Source: an uncultured Rhodospirillales bacterium (GTDB lineage Bacteria > Pseudomonadota > Alphaproteobacteria > Reyranellales > Reyranellaceae). From it: DNA of 64,000 nt. Below, in pieces: positions 1 through 8,463 of the stretch (within the stretch, counting starts at the first letter, position 1; each line of letters begins with the position of its first letter). The translations under genes were made by a program, and so were the position numbers. The notes beneath the pieces were generated by a model. It made no database searches and was not told the origin of the DNA. It saw only the letters and a program-made list of their open reading frames with translations. Where the stretch lies: the NCBI GenBank assembly GCA_902825855.1, contig CADECW010000002.1, forward strand, positions 107,375 through 171,374. The letters are read 5' to 3'.

Positions 1-1
1 G

Positions 2-372
2 ATCGCGGCCGGCGTGCTGGCTTTTTCCGGCGGCGTGGCCCTGGCACAGGGCAATGCATCGCCAGGCGGCGCCGGCGGATCGGCCCCGGCGAGCACCATC
101 GGCACGCCCAGCGCCAACGCACAGGACACGGTAGGCGGCACACGCTCGACCACTATCCTGTCGCAGACCAACAAGAACCAGAGCGACGCTGGAATGCCGC
201 GCAGCGACTACAGCAATACGGCACGCAGCCTCAGTACCAGGCCCAGGGATCGGGCATGATGGGCGGCCAATCCGACAATCCACGCGGTGTCGCCATCACT
301 GACGAGTATGGCAACCAATACAACAGCCGAGGCGACAGGATCGGTCGCGGCCGGCCGGCGCGGATGCGCTGA
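2..372 (+). pseudogene. Small secreted Gly/Gln-rich protein, 5'-partial and apparently frameshifted
   Basis: The window opens inside a signal peptide: from base 2 one frame reads a hydrophobic stretch ending in ALAQG, then a Gly/Ala/Ser/Thr-rich mature part. That frame drifts and stops at 257-259. The frame starting one base earlier carries a convincing tail, with QQYGTQPQYQAQGSGMMGG and ITDEYGNQYNSRGDRIGRGR, and stops at 370-372. A one-base deletion (or sequencing error) between about 155 and 240 would join the two. The function is unknown; the composition suggests a small periplasmic or cell-surface protein. The start codon lies upstream of the window. Confidence 0.5.
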
Positions 373-453
373 CGAACTTTCGCGTAACGGTCTCTCGCCG
401 CTGGGGACCAACGCTGAATATTGCTACGCTCCTCCCGACAAGGCGGGAGGAGC

Positions 454-2067
454 ATGGTGCAGGGCGAAGCATACGATTTCATCGTGACCGGAGCCGGCTC
501 GGCCGGATGCGCCGTGGCCGGCCGTCTCAGTGAGGACGGCCGTTTTCGTGTGTTGCTTCTCGAGGCAGGTCCCAAGGACAGCTATCCCTGGATCCACATC
601 CCGCTCGGGTACCACAAGACGTTCAACAACCCGCGCGTCAACTGGATGTTCGACAGCGAGCCCGAGCCCGAACTCAACAACCGCATCATGTACCAGCCGC
701 GCGGCAAGGTTCTGGGCGGCACCAGTTCGATCAACGGCATGGTCTACATGCGCGGCAACGCCGCCGACTATGACGAATGGCGCCAGCGTGGCTGCGAGGG
801 TTGGGACTACGACTCGGTACTGCCCTACTTCAAGCGTGCCGAGGACCAGGAACGCGGCGCCGACGAGTTCCACGGCGTCGGCGGGCCGCTGAAGGTCTCC
901 GACCATCGCTGGCAGCCCACCTTGGCCAAGGCCATGCACGAGGCCGCCCAGCAGGCCGGAATTCCTGCCAATCCCGACTTCAATGGCCGCACCCAGGAAG
1001 GCGTCGGTTACTATCAGACCACCATCAACCGGGCACGACGCTGGTCGAGCGCTCGGGCCTATCTGCGCGAGGCCAAGAAGCGCAAGAACCTCACCATTGC
1101 CACCTCGGCGCATGCGACCCGCGTGCTGATCGAGAAGGGCCGCGCAGTCGGCATCGAATACCGCACGCCCGACGGGCTGATGACGGCGCGCGCCAACCGC
1201 GAAGTCATCGTCTCGGGGGGCGTCTACGGCTCGCCGCAGCTGCTGATGCTGTCGGGGCTGGGCCCGGCGGATCACCTGAAGAAGCATGGCATCGAGGTGA
1301 TCAAGGAGATGGCTGGCGTCGGCAGCAACCTGCACGACCATTTCAATACCTACGTCGCCTACAAGTGCGCGCAGCCCGTCACGATGAACGACCTGGTGAA
1401 CAGCCTGCCGCGGCGCATCATGGCGGGCATGCAGTACGCCCTTGGGCGCACCGGCCCGCTCGCCAGCATGGGGCTCTATGTCGGCGCGCTGGTGCGGAGC
1501 GACAGGCGCCTGGAGCGGCCTGACCTGCAGATCAACATGTTCGCCTGGGCAATCAAGGAACGGAGCCGGCACGGCGTAGTGCCGCAACCCTTCTCCGCCT
1601 TCGGCCTGTCGCCGGTGCATCTCAGGCCCGACGGGCGCGGCACGGTCCGACTGAAATCGGCCGATCCGCTGGCGGCGCCGGAGATCCGCTTCAACTTCCT
1701 GAAGAGTGCCAACGACTGGAACGCCATGATCCAGGGTCTGCGCATCTGCCGCGATATCGGCAAGCAAGCGGCGCTGAAACCCTTCGTGGTCGAGGAGATC
1801 CTGCCCGGCGCCGGCATCGACGACGACGCCGGCCTGCGCGCCCACATCCGCGCCAATGGCGTCTCCAATCTGCATCCCGTCGGGACGTGCCGCATGGGCC
1901 GCAATGTCGACGACGTCGTCGATCCGCAGCTTCGCGTGCACGGCGTCGAGCGGCTGCGTGTGGCCGATGCCTCGATCATGCCCAGCATCGTAGCCGGCAA
2001 TACCAACGCCCCCTCGATCATGATCGGCGAGAAGTGCGCCGACATGGTGCGTCAGGCTGCGCTTTGA
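454..2067 (+). CDS. GMC-family FAD-dependent oxidoreductase (choline/alcohol dehydrogenase-like)
   Basis: A 537-residue member of the glucose-methanol-choline oxidoreductase family, which oxidises an alcohol with bound FAD. The N-terminal dinucleotide motif is VTGAGSAG (about residues 11-18), followed by the GMC signature around GKVLGGTSSINGMVYMRG. The C-terminal active-site region NLHPVGTCRMG places the catalytic His at about 474, and the paired Asn lies in NTNAPS at about 518. I chose the ATG at 454 because GGGAGGA sits 7 bases upstream; an in-frame TTG at 421 has no such site. It is followed by an LLM-type flavoenzyme 69 bp downstream. Substrate cannot be assigned: choline dehydrogenase, PEG dehydrogenase and aryl-alcohol enzymes share this plan. 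Confidence 0.93.
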   Translation: MVQGEAYDFIVTGAGSAGCAVAGRLSEDGRFRVLLLEAGPKDSYPWIHIPLGYHKTFNNPRVNWMFDSEPEPELNNRIMYQPRGKVLGGTSSINGMVYMRGNAADYDEWRQRGCEGWDYDSVLPYFKRAEDQERGADEFHGVGGPLKVSDHRWQPTLAKAMHEAAQQAGIPANPDFNGRTQEGVGYYQTTINRARRWSSARAYLREAKKRKNLTIATSAHATRVLIEKGRAVGIEYRTPDGLMTARANREVIVSGGVYGSPQLLMLSGLGPADHLKKHGIEVIKEMAGVGSNLHDHFNTYVAYKCAQPVTMNDLVNSLPRRIMAGMQYALGRTGPLASMGLYVGALVRSDRRLERPDLQINMFAWAIKERSRHGVVPQPFSAFGLSPVHLRPDGRGTVRLKSADPLAAPEIRFNFLKSANDWNAMIQGLRICRDIGKQAALKPFVVEEILPGAGIDDDAGLRAHIRANGVSNLHPVGTCRMGRNVDDVVDPQLRVHGVERLRVADASIMPSIVAGNTNAPSIMIGEKCADMVRQAAL

Positions 2068-2071
2068 CCAC

Positions 2072-2099
2072 GGGGATGACGCAAGCGAGCGCCATCCCG
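2072..2099. repeat. Intergenic palindrome GGGATG...CATCCC
   Basis: Between the GMC and LLM genes, arms GGGATG (2073-2078) and CATCCC (2093-2098) enclose a second short ACGC/GCGC pairing. The resulting hairpin has no T-run. It could be a weak terminator, an mRNA-stabilising hairpin or a degenerate REP-like element; the same GTCATCCC octamer (opposite strand here) recurs at about 7160. Confidence 0.4.
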
Positions 2100-2136
2100 G
2101 CAAAGCAGCATCGATCGCAAGCACGAAGGTAGCACC

Positions 2137-3225
2137 ATGAAGTTCGGAGTAACTCTCGTTCCACGTATCACCGACTGGAAGCTGTTCGTCGACCTCGAGG
2201 CGATGGGTTATGACGCGGCCTGGGCCGCCGATTCGCAGATGCTCTACTCAGACGCCTACGCTACGCTGGCGTTGGCGGCCGAACACACTTCCCGCATTCG
2301 GCTGGGTACCGGCGTTTCGGTCGCCGGTGTTCGGTTGGCCCCGGTCACCGCCCATTCCATCGCCACCATCAACAAGCTCGCACCCGGACGCACCTTCCTG
2401 GGCATCGGCACCGGCCACACCGCCATGCGTGTCATGGGCAAGGACCCGGTGAAGGCGCGCGAGTTCCGCGACTACCTCCGTGTGCTGCGCGCCCTGTTGC
2501 ACGGCCAGGAGGTCGACTACGCGCTCGGCGCCGACGGACAGAAAACCGACATCCGCTTTTTGCACCCCGACGAGGGCTTCATCGATGTCGAGCATCCGGT
2601 GCCGATCTATGTCGCGGCCGACGGGCCGCTTGCGCTCAAGACCGCAGGCGCGTACGGCGACGGCCGCGTCTGCTCGCACAACCAGACCAAAGCGCGCCTG
2701 CAGAAGAGCCTCGACACCATGCGCGAAGGCGCGAGTGCGGTCGGCCGCACCCTGCCCGAAACTTTCCACACCACTGCCCTCTCCTACGCCTGCGTGCTGC
2801 GCCCTGGCGAAACCATGACGTCGGACCGCGTGATCGACGAGATCGGGCCGATGGCCGCGGCGACGCTGCACTACTGGTGGGAGCTGTACCAGATGGACGG
2901 CGACACCAGCACCGTGGCCGGTCGATGCCGCGGTCTGTGGGAGGACTATCTCGCCTTTACCGAGAAGATGGAGACGCCCGCGCCCAAGCGCTACCAGCAG
3001 ATTCATCTTGGCCATTGTGCGTTCCTGCCGCCGGAAGAGCGCCGCTTCATCACGGAGGACCTGATCCGCTCCACCGGCGGGCTGGTTGGCACGCCCGACG
3101 AGATCATCGGCATGCTGCGCGAGCGCGAAGCCATGGGCCTGAACGAAGTCTCCCTGCTGCCGGCCATGAAGACGGCGCGGCAGAACCTCAAGGACTTCGC
3201 CGATCAGGTGATTGCGCGCTATTGA
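2137..3225 (+). CDS. LLM-class flavin-dependent oxidoreductase (luciferase-like fold)
   Basis: A 362-residue protein of the bacterial-luciferase/F420-dependent methylene-tetrahydromethanopterin-reductase superfamily. Hallmarks are the N-terminal beta strand MKFGVTLVPRITDW, the region AALAAEHTSRIRLGTGVSV typical of the family, and the C-terminal segment GTPDEIIGMLRE. These enzymes bind FMN or F420 and catalyse monooxygenation or hydride transfer. Nothing in the sequence fixes cofactor or substrate. It lies just after the GMC oxidoreductase on the same strand, so the two may share a transcript and a small-molecule degradation role; that is inference from spacing only. Confidence 0.88.
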   Translation: MKFGVTLVPRITDWKLFVDLEAMGYDAAWAADSQMLYSDAYATLALAAEHTSRIRLGTGVSVAGVRLAPVTAHSIATINKLAPGRTFLGIGTGHTAMRVMGKDPVKAREFRDYLRVLRALLHGQEVDYALGADGQKTDIRFLHPDEGFIDVEHPVPIYVAADGPLALKTAGAYGDGRVCSHNQTKARLQKSLDTMREGASAVGRTLPETFHTTALSYACVLRPGETMTSDRVIDEIGPMAAATLHYWWELYQMDGDTSTVAGRCRGLWEDYLAFTEKMETPAPKRYQQIHLGHCAFLPPEERRFITEDLIRSTGGLVGTPDEIIGMLREREAMGLNEVSLLPAMKTARQNLKDFADQVIARY

Positions 3226-3330
3226 CCGGCGTCACCTGCTCAATGCCCACGCAGCCAAGGACTTCGTCGCCGAGGTGATCGCGCGCCGCCGACGTGATAT
3301 TTTCGAGCGGCTGTCGCCTCTACGAGTTCG

Positions 3331-4785
3331 ATGACTTCCTTTCGCTTCACGCGACGCGGCCTTGCCGTGTCGGCCCTTGCCCTCGGGGCGGTCGGCCTCA
3401 CCGGCTCCAAGCTCCTGCAGGAGTCGGACGATTCCTTCCCGAGGGCCCGATTTCCCGAGCGCTTCCGCTGGGGAACGGCGACCTCGGCCTACCAGATCGA
3501 GGGCGCGACCCAGGTCGACGGGCGTGGTGCGTCGATCTGGGACACCTTCGCCAAGCTGCCCGGCAAGATCCGCGACGGCACCAGCGCCGACATCGCCGAC
3601 GACCACTACCACCTCTACAAGGAGGATGTGGCGCTCATGAAGCGGCTGGGTGTCACGACCTATCGCTTCTCGATCGCCTGGCCGCGCCTCTTCCCAGAGG
3701 GACGCGGCGCGCCCAACCCCAAGGGCCTCGCCTTCTATCAGCGATTGATCGACGAACTGCTGGCCAACGGCATAGAGCCTTACGCCACTCTCTATCATTG
3801 GGACCTGCCGCAGGCGCTGCAGGATCGCGGCGGCTGGGAGTCGCGCGACACGACGCAGGCCTTTGGCGACTATGCAGCCTATGTTGCCCGCCAGCTCGGC
3901 GATCGAGTAAGGCACTTCTTTCCGCTGAACGAGATGAAGGCCTTCGTCGAGCTGGGCTACGGCGCCAACGTGTTCGCACCGGGGCTGGCGCTGCCCAAGG
4001 ACAGGCTCTACCAGGTACGGCATCATGCCGTGCTGGCGCACGGACTCGGCGTCCAGGCGGTGCGCGCCAACGGCCGCAGCGGCGTGAAGGTCGGGCCGGC
4101 GGAGAACATGACGGTCGCCCTGCCCGACGTCGAGACGCCGAGCAATGCGCGCGCCGCGCAGGAGGCGACGCGCGAACTGAATGCGGCTTATCTCACCGTC
4201 ATCCTCGAAGGCCGATATACCGACGAGTACCTGAAGGCGGCCGGCGCGGACGCGCCGCGCTTCACCGAAGCCGACCTCAAGACGATCTCGACCCCGGTCG
4301 ATTTCGTCGGCATCAACGTCTACGGGCCGGGCGCCTTCGTGCGTGCGCTCGACAAGGTGCCGGGATATGCCCAGCTGCAGCTGCCCACTTCCTATCCGCA
4401 CATGAAATCGTCGTGGCTGGATTTTGCTCCCCAGACGCTCTACTGGGCGCCGCGCCATCTGCAGAAGCTGTGGAACGTGAAGGAGATCTACATCACCGAG
4501 AACGGCACCTCGTCGAGCGACAAGCCCGAAGCCGACGGCCGGGTCGACGATCTCGACCGCGTCATGTTCCTGCGCCAGTACCTTGCTCAGCTTCTACGGG
4601 CCACCGAGGAGGGCGTGCCGGTGCGGGGCTACTTCGTCTGGAGCCTGTTGGACAATTTCGAATGGGCCGACGGCCTCGAGACACGGTTCGGGCTGTATTA
4701 TGTCGATTACAAGACGCTGAAGCGAACGCCCAAGCTCAGCGCCACGTTCTACAAAGGGGTCATCCAGCACAACGCGCTGGTGTAG
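3331..4785 (+). CDS. Tat-exported family 1 glycoside hydrolase (beta-glucosidase-like)
   Basis: A 484-residue GH1 enzyme. The N-terminus TRRGLAVSALALGAVGL looks like a twin-arginine signal, so the enzyme is probably exported folded. The mature part begins with the GH1 opening FPERFRWGTATSAYQIEG. The nucleophile sits in ITENG (Glu about 390). The acid/base Glu (about 201) is present, but the usual Asn-Glu-Pro triplet reads Asn-Glu-Met. The aglycone-site region SLLDNFEWADG is intact. Retaining beta-glycosidases of this family cleave beta-glucosides or beta-galactosides. Export is unusual for bacterial GH1 enzymes, many of which are cytoplasmic. The specific sugar is not predictable here. Confidence 0.92.
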   Translation: MTSFRFTRRGLAVSALALGAVGLTGSKLLQESDDSFPRARFPERFRWGTATSAYQIEGATQVDGRGASIWDTFAKLPGKIRDGTSADIADDHYHLYKEDVALMKRLGVTTYRFSIAWPRLFPEGRGAPNPKGLAFYQRLIDELLANGIEPYATLYHWDLPQALQDRGGWESRDTTQAFGDYAAYVARQLGDRVRHFFPLNEMKAFVELGYGANVFAPGLALPKDRLYQVRHHAVLAHGLGVQAVRANGRSGVKVGPAENMTVALPDVETPSNARAAQEATRELNAAYLTVILEGRYTDEYLKAAGADAPRFTEADLKTISTPVDFVGINVYGPGAFVRALDKVPGYAQLQLPTSYPHMKSSWLDFAPQTLYWAPRHLQKLWNVKEIYITENGTSSSDKPEADGRVDDLDRVMFLRQYLAQLLRATEEGVPVRGYFVWSLLDNFEWADGLETRFGLYYVDYKTLKRTPKLSATFYKGVIQHNALV

Positions 4786-4852
4786 CCGTGTAAGCGGCAA
4801 CCTCGGCGACAGGCAGGTCGTTGGAATCCACGACAGCCGTCGCGAGGAAGCC

Positions 4853-5332
4853 ATGCAGCAACCGAGGGCACGACACCACAATGCCGCGCTGGCGGTGACG
4901 ACAGCGTTGCTGGCCAGCGCAATGCTGCTGCCCGCCCAGGCGTTCGGCGACAATTGCCTCGACCGCGTCCAGCAGATGGCGGCGGCCTACGGCACCTCGA
5001 CAGATCCACCGACCATCCCGCCGGGCGAGATGAAGAAGCCAGTGACTCCGGACGACCTGGCGCGGTCGGGCGGCGTTGTCGAGCCGCCCGCGACGACGGA
5101 CCGTTCGGTGATCACCCCGCCGCGCGATCATTCCGGCATGCCGACCATGCCCAACGTCGTTCGGCCCGCTGAAAAGGACAATCGTGCACAGACCCAGCGC
5201 CTCGGTGCGGCCGACATGTCCACCCTGCAGGCTGTGCTGGTGGCAGCGCGCTCGCAAGCCGAGCGCGGGATGGAGGCGGAGTGCCTGGACGGACTGCGCA
5301 AGGCCGAGCAGCTGATCGCTCACGCGCGATAA
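4853..5332 (+). CDS. Hypothetical secreted protein, 159 residues
   Basis: I do not recognise a family. A basic start, a hydrophobic stretch AVTTALLASAMLLPAQAF and an Ala-x-Ala-like cleavage region indicate a Sec signal peptide. The mature protein has a proline-rich middle (about residues 50-105), two cysteines (in DNCLDRV near the mature N-terminus and in EAECLDGL near the C-terminus) and a helical C-terminal segment ending HAR. GAGGAA lies 8 bases before the ATG. It converges with the class II aldolase gene, 16 bp away. Confidence 0.75.
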   Translation: MQQPRARHHNAALAVTTALLASAMLLPAQAFGDNCLDRVQQMAAAYGTSTDPPTIPPGEMKKPVTPDDLARSGGVVEPPATTDRSVITPPRDHSGMPTMPNVVRPAEKDNRAQTQRLGAADMSTLQAVLVAARSQAERGMEAECLDGLRKAEQLIAHAR

Positions 5333-5348
5333 GCGCGCAGGGTCCTTC

Positions 5349-6104
5349 CTACCCCTGCTTCTTGATCAGCGTTGGATACATCACGGCATCGCCGTGGGTG
5401 GCCATGTAGGCCAGTTCCTCGTCGGAGATGAATTCCGGCGTCTTGCCGTTCTGCGTGCACAGCATCTCGACGATGATGTTGCGCTTGATCTCGCTCACCA
5501 GCACGCAGGTACGATGATAGGCCTCCGACACGCTGCGGCCCAGTACGGTGAAACCGTGGCGCTTCATGATGATGCAGTTGGTGTCCTGAATGAACGTCTT
5601 GATCGGCGCCACGTCCTCCTCGACGTTGACGCTGGCGGGAAGGTAGTGCGCCGGCTTCTGCATCAGGTAGCCGTAGGTCAGGCTGTAGGAGCGGATGGTG
5701 TCGTAGCCCGCTGCCATGAAGGCGATCATCTCGTCGTGATGCAGGTGGATCACGCAGTTGACGTCCGGGCGCAGGCGCAGGATCTCGCGGTTCATCTGAT
5801 GGCCGACCGTGGTCGCCCGCTCGCCGCGCAGGATGCGGCCGAACGGGATGTCGGTGATCACCAGATCCTCCTCCTCGACCTCCTCGAGGCTGATGCCCTG
5901 TGGTTTGGCATAGCACACGCCGTGCTCGTGGCCGGGATGGGCGACGCGGATCACCATCCCGCCGACGCTGGAATTGACCAGTCCGCGCGCCGCCAGGCGG
6001 TGGGCGTAGGTAACGTAGCTCCTGGTTATCTTGGCATCGAACTGGACGTCGGGGTCGGGCGTGAGCTCGTTGACCTTGAAGGACGGGGCCGTGCTGCCAT
6101 CCAT
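5349..6104 (-). CDS. Class II aldolase/adducin-family protein
   Basis: A 251-residue protein of the class II aldolase/adducin family (L-fuculose-phosphate-aldolase-like fold). Zinc-binding histidines are visible in HLHHDE (120, 122) and in KRHGFTVLG (His 183), and the N-terminal signature GLVNSSVGGMVIRV matches the family. Members cleave or decarboxylate small hydroxy-acids and sugar phosphates. The frame is open far upstream, but the ATG at 6104 is preceded by AGAGGAGAG and starts a normal-length protein, so the upstream extension is a shadow of the next gene. The Bug binding protein lies directly upstream on the same strand (stop 12 bp before this ATG), suggesting uptake and catabolism of a shared carboxylate substrate. 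Confidence 0.9.
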   Translation of the reverse strand: MDGSTAPSFKVNELTPDPDVQFDAKITRSYVTYAHRLAARGLVNSSVGGMVIRVAHPGHEHGVCYAKPQGISLEEVEEEDLVITDIPFGRILRGERATTVGHQMNREILRLRPDVNCVIHLHHDEMIAFMAAGYDTIRSYSLTYGYLMQKPAHYLPASVNVEEDVAPIKTFIQDTNCIIMKRHGFTVLGRSVSEAYHRTCVLVSEIKRNIIVEMLCTQNGKTPEFISDEELAYMATHGDAVMYPTLIKKQG

Positions 6105-6115
6105 GATTCTCTCCT

Positions 6116-7111
6116 CTATTCCGTGGGCTTGATGCCGAGACGATCGGCGAGCGCACGCAATTCCTCGGTCTGCTTGGCCATCGCGGCGGCAAATACGGCT
6201 GGCGTCGACATGACCGGCTCGACGTCCATCGCGCGCAGCGACGCGCGCCCGTCTTCGGTCAGGAAGCCCTCGGCCAGCGCCTTCTGGATGCGATCGGCAA
6301 TCTCGGGCGGCAGCCCCGCGGGTCCGACGACGCCATACCAGAAGACGGCGTCGAAGCCTTTCACGCCGAGACTCTCGAAGGTGGGTACGTCGGGCAGCAC
6401 GGGCGACGGCTTGGTGACGGCAAAGCCTTTCAGCCTCCCCTCGCGCACGAGACCGGCCGAGCCCGACGGATTGTCGAGCATCACGGCGACGGTGCCGTTC
6501 ATCAGCTCGGGATAGGCCAGCGCCGATCCCTTGTAGGGCACGTCGACCATCTCGATGCCGGCCAGAAGCTCGAACTGCTTGGTGAGCAGGTAACCCAGCG
6601 TCGACACGCCGACCGAGGCGCAGCTCACCTTGCCCGGCTTGGCCTTGGCGGCGGCGATGAAGCCCGCCAGATCGGTCGCGCCGGCGGCCGGGCCGCCGAT
6701 CAGGATGTAGGGCGTGGTGCCCAGCATGGTGATGGCGGTGAAGGACTTCACCGGATCGTAGGGCAGGTCCTTGCGGAACACCGGCGCGGCGGAGTGGCTC
6801 GACGCTGTGGCGATTCCGATCGTGTAGCCGTCGGGCTCGGCCTTGGCGACGACGTCGCTGCCGATCGTGCCGCCCGCCCCGGGGCGATTCTCGACGACGA
6901 CGGGAACGCCCAGCGCCTCCGACAGGCGCTGCATGGCGCGCCGACCGATCGTATCGGTGCCGCCGCCGGGCGGCAGCGGCACGATGCAGCGGATGGACTT
7001 GGCAGGCCAAGTCCCCTGCGCGCGTGCCGGACCGACGATGGCCGGCAAAGCCAAGGCTGCGGAAACATTGCGAAGAAGTGCGCGACGCGATTTGCCGATC
7101 ATGCGCGGCAT
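6116..7111 (-). CDS. Bug-family (TctC-type) extracytoplasmic solute-binding protein
   Basis: A 331-residue periplasmic binding protein. Signal peptide RRALLRNVSAALALPAIVGPARAQ is followed by the Bug opening IRCIVPLPPGGGTDTIGR, then PVVVENRPGAGGTIG and LPYDPVKSFTAITMLG, all typical of tripartite tricarboxylate transporter receptors. Bug proteins bind carboxylates or amides and deliver them to a TctA/TctB membrane pair, but no such pair is encoded in the window, so this is an orphan receptor. A second ATG three codons in could also serve as start; neither has a good ribosome site. Downstream is the class II aldolase gene, probably co-transcribed. Confidence 0.93.
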   Translation of the reverse strand: MPRMIGKSRRALLRNVSAALALPAIVGPARAQGTWPAKSIRCIVPLPPGGGTDTIGRRAMQRLSEALGVPVVVENRPGAGGTIGSDVVAKAEPDGYTIGIATASSHSAAPVFRKDLPYDPVKSFTAITMLGTTPYILIGGPAAGATDLAGFIAAAKAKPGKVSCASVGVSTLGYLLTKQFELLAGIEMVDVPYKGSALAYPELMNGTVAVMLDNPSGSAGLVREGRLKGFAVTKPSPVLPDVPTFESLGVKGFDAVFWYGVVGPAGLPPEIADRIQKALAEGFLTEDGRASLRAMDVEPVMSTPAVFAAAMAKQTEELRALADRLGIKPTE

Positions 7112-7192
7112 TGTGGTGCCGAACGGCGCGCCTCCACAAGACCACTCCGATGCGCGCCCGTCATCCCGACCGGCGCCGAGCAGCGAGGCGAT

Positions 7193-7231
7193 GGGACCTT
7201 TTCTGTTGCTGCGCCGGCAAAACGAGGTCCC
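7193..7231. repeat. Intergenic inverted repeat GGGACC...GGTCCC
   Basis: Between prfB and the Bug gene, GGGACC followed by TTTT (7193-7202) pairs imperfectly with AAAA...GGTCCC (7219-7231). The segment just before it (about 7160) carries GTCATCCCGA. The whole 150-bp gap lacks a supportable gene. It could end prfB transcription or be a degenerate dispersed repeat; a search for further genome copies would decide. Confidence 0.4.
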
Positions 7232-7261
7232 TCGACTGCACCGCCCGCCGGGCGTCGAGAC

Positions 7262-8384
7262 CTACGCCGCTTTCTTGTCGTTGCCCTCGCCGACGCGGGC
7301 GGCGAGCGAGGCCGCCATGAACTCATCGAGGTCGCCGTCGAGCACCTTCTGCGGATCGGAGCGTTCGACGTTGGTGCGCAGGTCCTTCACCATTTGATAG
7401 GGCTGCAGCACGTAGGAGCGGATCTGATGGCCCCAGCCGATGTCGGTCTTGTTGGCCTCGGCTTCCAGGCGCTCGGCTTCGCGCTTCTGCAATTCGACCT
7501 CGTAGAGGCGCGCCTTCAGCATCTGCATGGCCTTGGCGCGGTTCTGATGCTGGCTTCGCTCCTGCTGGACGGCAACCGCGATGCCGGTCGGGATATGGGT
7601 GATGCGCACTGCCGAATCGGTCTTGTTGACGTGCTGGCCGCCCGCGCCCGAAGCGCGATAGGTGTCGACGCGCAGGTCCTTGTCCAGGATCTCGATGTCG
7701 ATGTTGTCGTCGACTTCGGGATAGACCCAGACCGATGCGAACGAGGTCTGGCGTCGCGCATTGCCGTCGAACGGCGAGATGCGCACCAGACGGTGCACGC
7801 CTGATTCGGTCTTCAGCCAGCCATAGGCGTTCGCCCCCTCGACCTTGAAGGCGCACGACTTGATGCCGGCCTCCTCGCCCGCGCTTTCCTCCAGCCAGCT
7901 CACCTTGAAGCCGCGCCGCTCGGCCCAGCGCGTGTACATGCGGCCCAGCATCTCGGCCCAGTCCTGCGCCTCGGTGCCGCCCGCGCCGGCATTGAGCTCG
8001 ACGTAGGCGTTGTTGGTGTCGGCCTCGCCCGACAGCAGCGTCTCGAGCCGCGCCTTCGCGGCTTCGGCGCGGGCCTCGGCCAGCGCCCTCTCGGCGTCGG
8101 CGATCATGGCCTCGTCCTTCTCGGCTTCGGCCATTTCGATCAGACCGACATTGTCATCGACGGCGGCACGCAGGCGCTTGATGGTGGCGATGGCCGATTC
8201 GAGCTTGGTGCGCTCCTTCATCACCGCCTGGGCCTGCTTCTGGTCGTTCCAAAGCGCCGGATCCTCGGCGCGTGCGTTCAGCTCATCCAGACGTACGACA
8301 GCTGCGTCGTAGTCAAAGACGCCTCCTCAGGAGCGCCAGCGACTCCTCGATCTCATTGACCATGGCTTGGGCTTCGGCACGCAT
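7262..8384 (-). CDS. prfB: Peptide chain release factor 2 (programmed +1 frameshift)
   Basis: RF2 recognises UGA and UAA and triggers peptide release. Two reading frames join: ATG at 8384 encodes 23 residues ending RRRL, then CTT TGA C (8318-8312) carries the classic slip site. Reading shifts past T at 8315 and continues from 8314 to the stop at 7262, giving about 373 residues. An internal AGGAGG lies 3 bases before CTT, as in other prfB genes, and stimulates the shift. The codon-recognition SPF is in [11 protein letters not shown], and the hydrolysis motif GGQ is at about 248-250. Low RF2 favours the shift, so the site autoregulates synthesis. mrcA lies 80 bp upstream on the same strand. Confidence 0.97.
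8312..8330 (-). promoter_or_regulatory. prfB programmed frameshift signal
   Basis: On the minus strand the sequence reads an internal Shine-Dalgarno AGGAGG, CGT, then CTT TGA C. The in-frame UGA (8315-8313) is decoded by the gene's own product; slow termination lets the ribosome slip from CUU to UUU and continue in the +1 frame with GAC TAC GAC. This is the conserved prfB arrangement. Confidence 0.95.
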
Positions 8385-8463
8385 CGTTCACACCTCATTC
8401 GGATCGCCGGCGCCTGCCGCCCTCAGAGCCGAGAACCGGCGGGAACGCCGGTGGTCCGGAAGA

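Noticed and set aside
424..2124. Long open frame on the minus strand opposite the GMC oxidoreductase
   Set aside because: High-GC codon bias creates long antisense frames; it has no family features, and the plus-strand gene is clear.
5349..7145. A single 598-codon open frame across the aldolase and Bug genes
   Set aside because: The upstream part is a shadow of the Bug gene; the aldolase has its own ATG at 6104 with a good ribosome site and normal family length.
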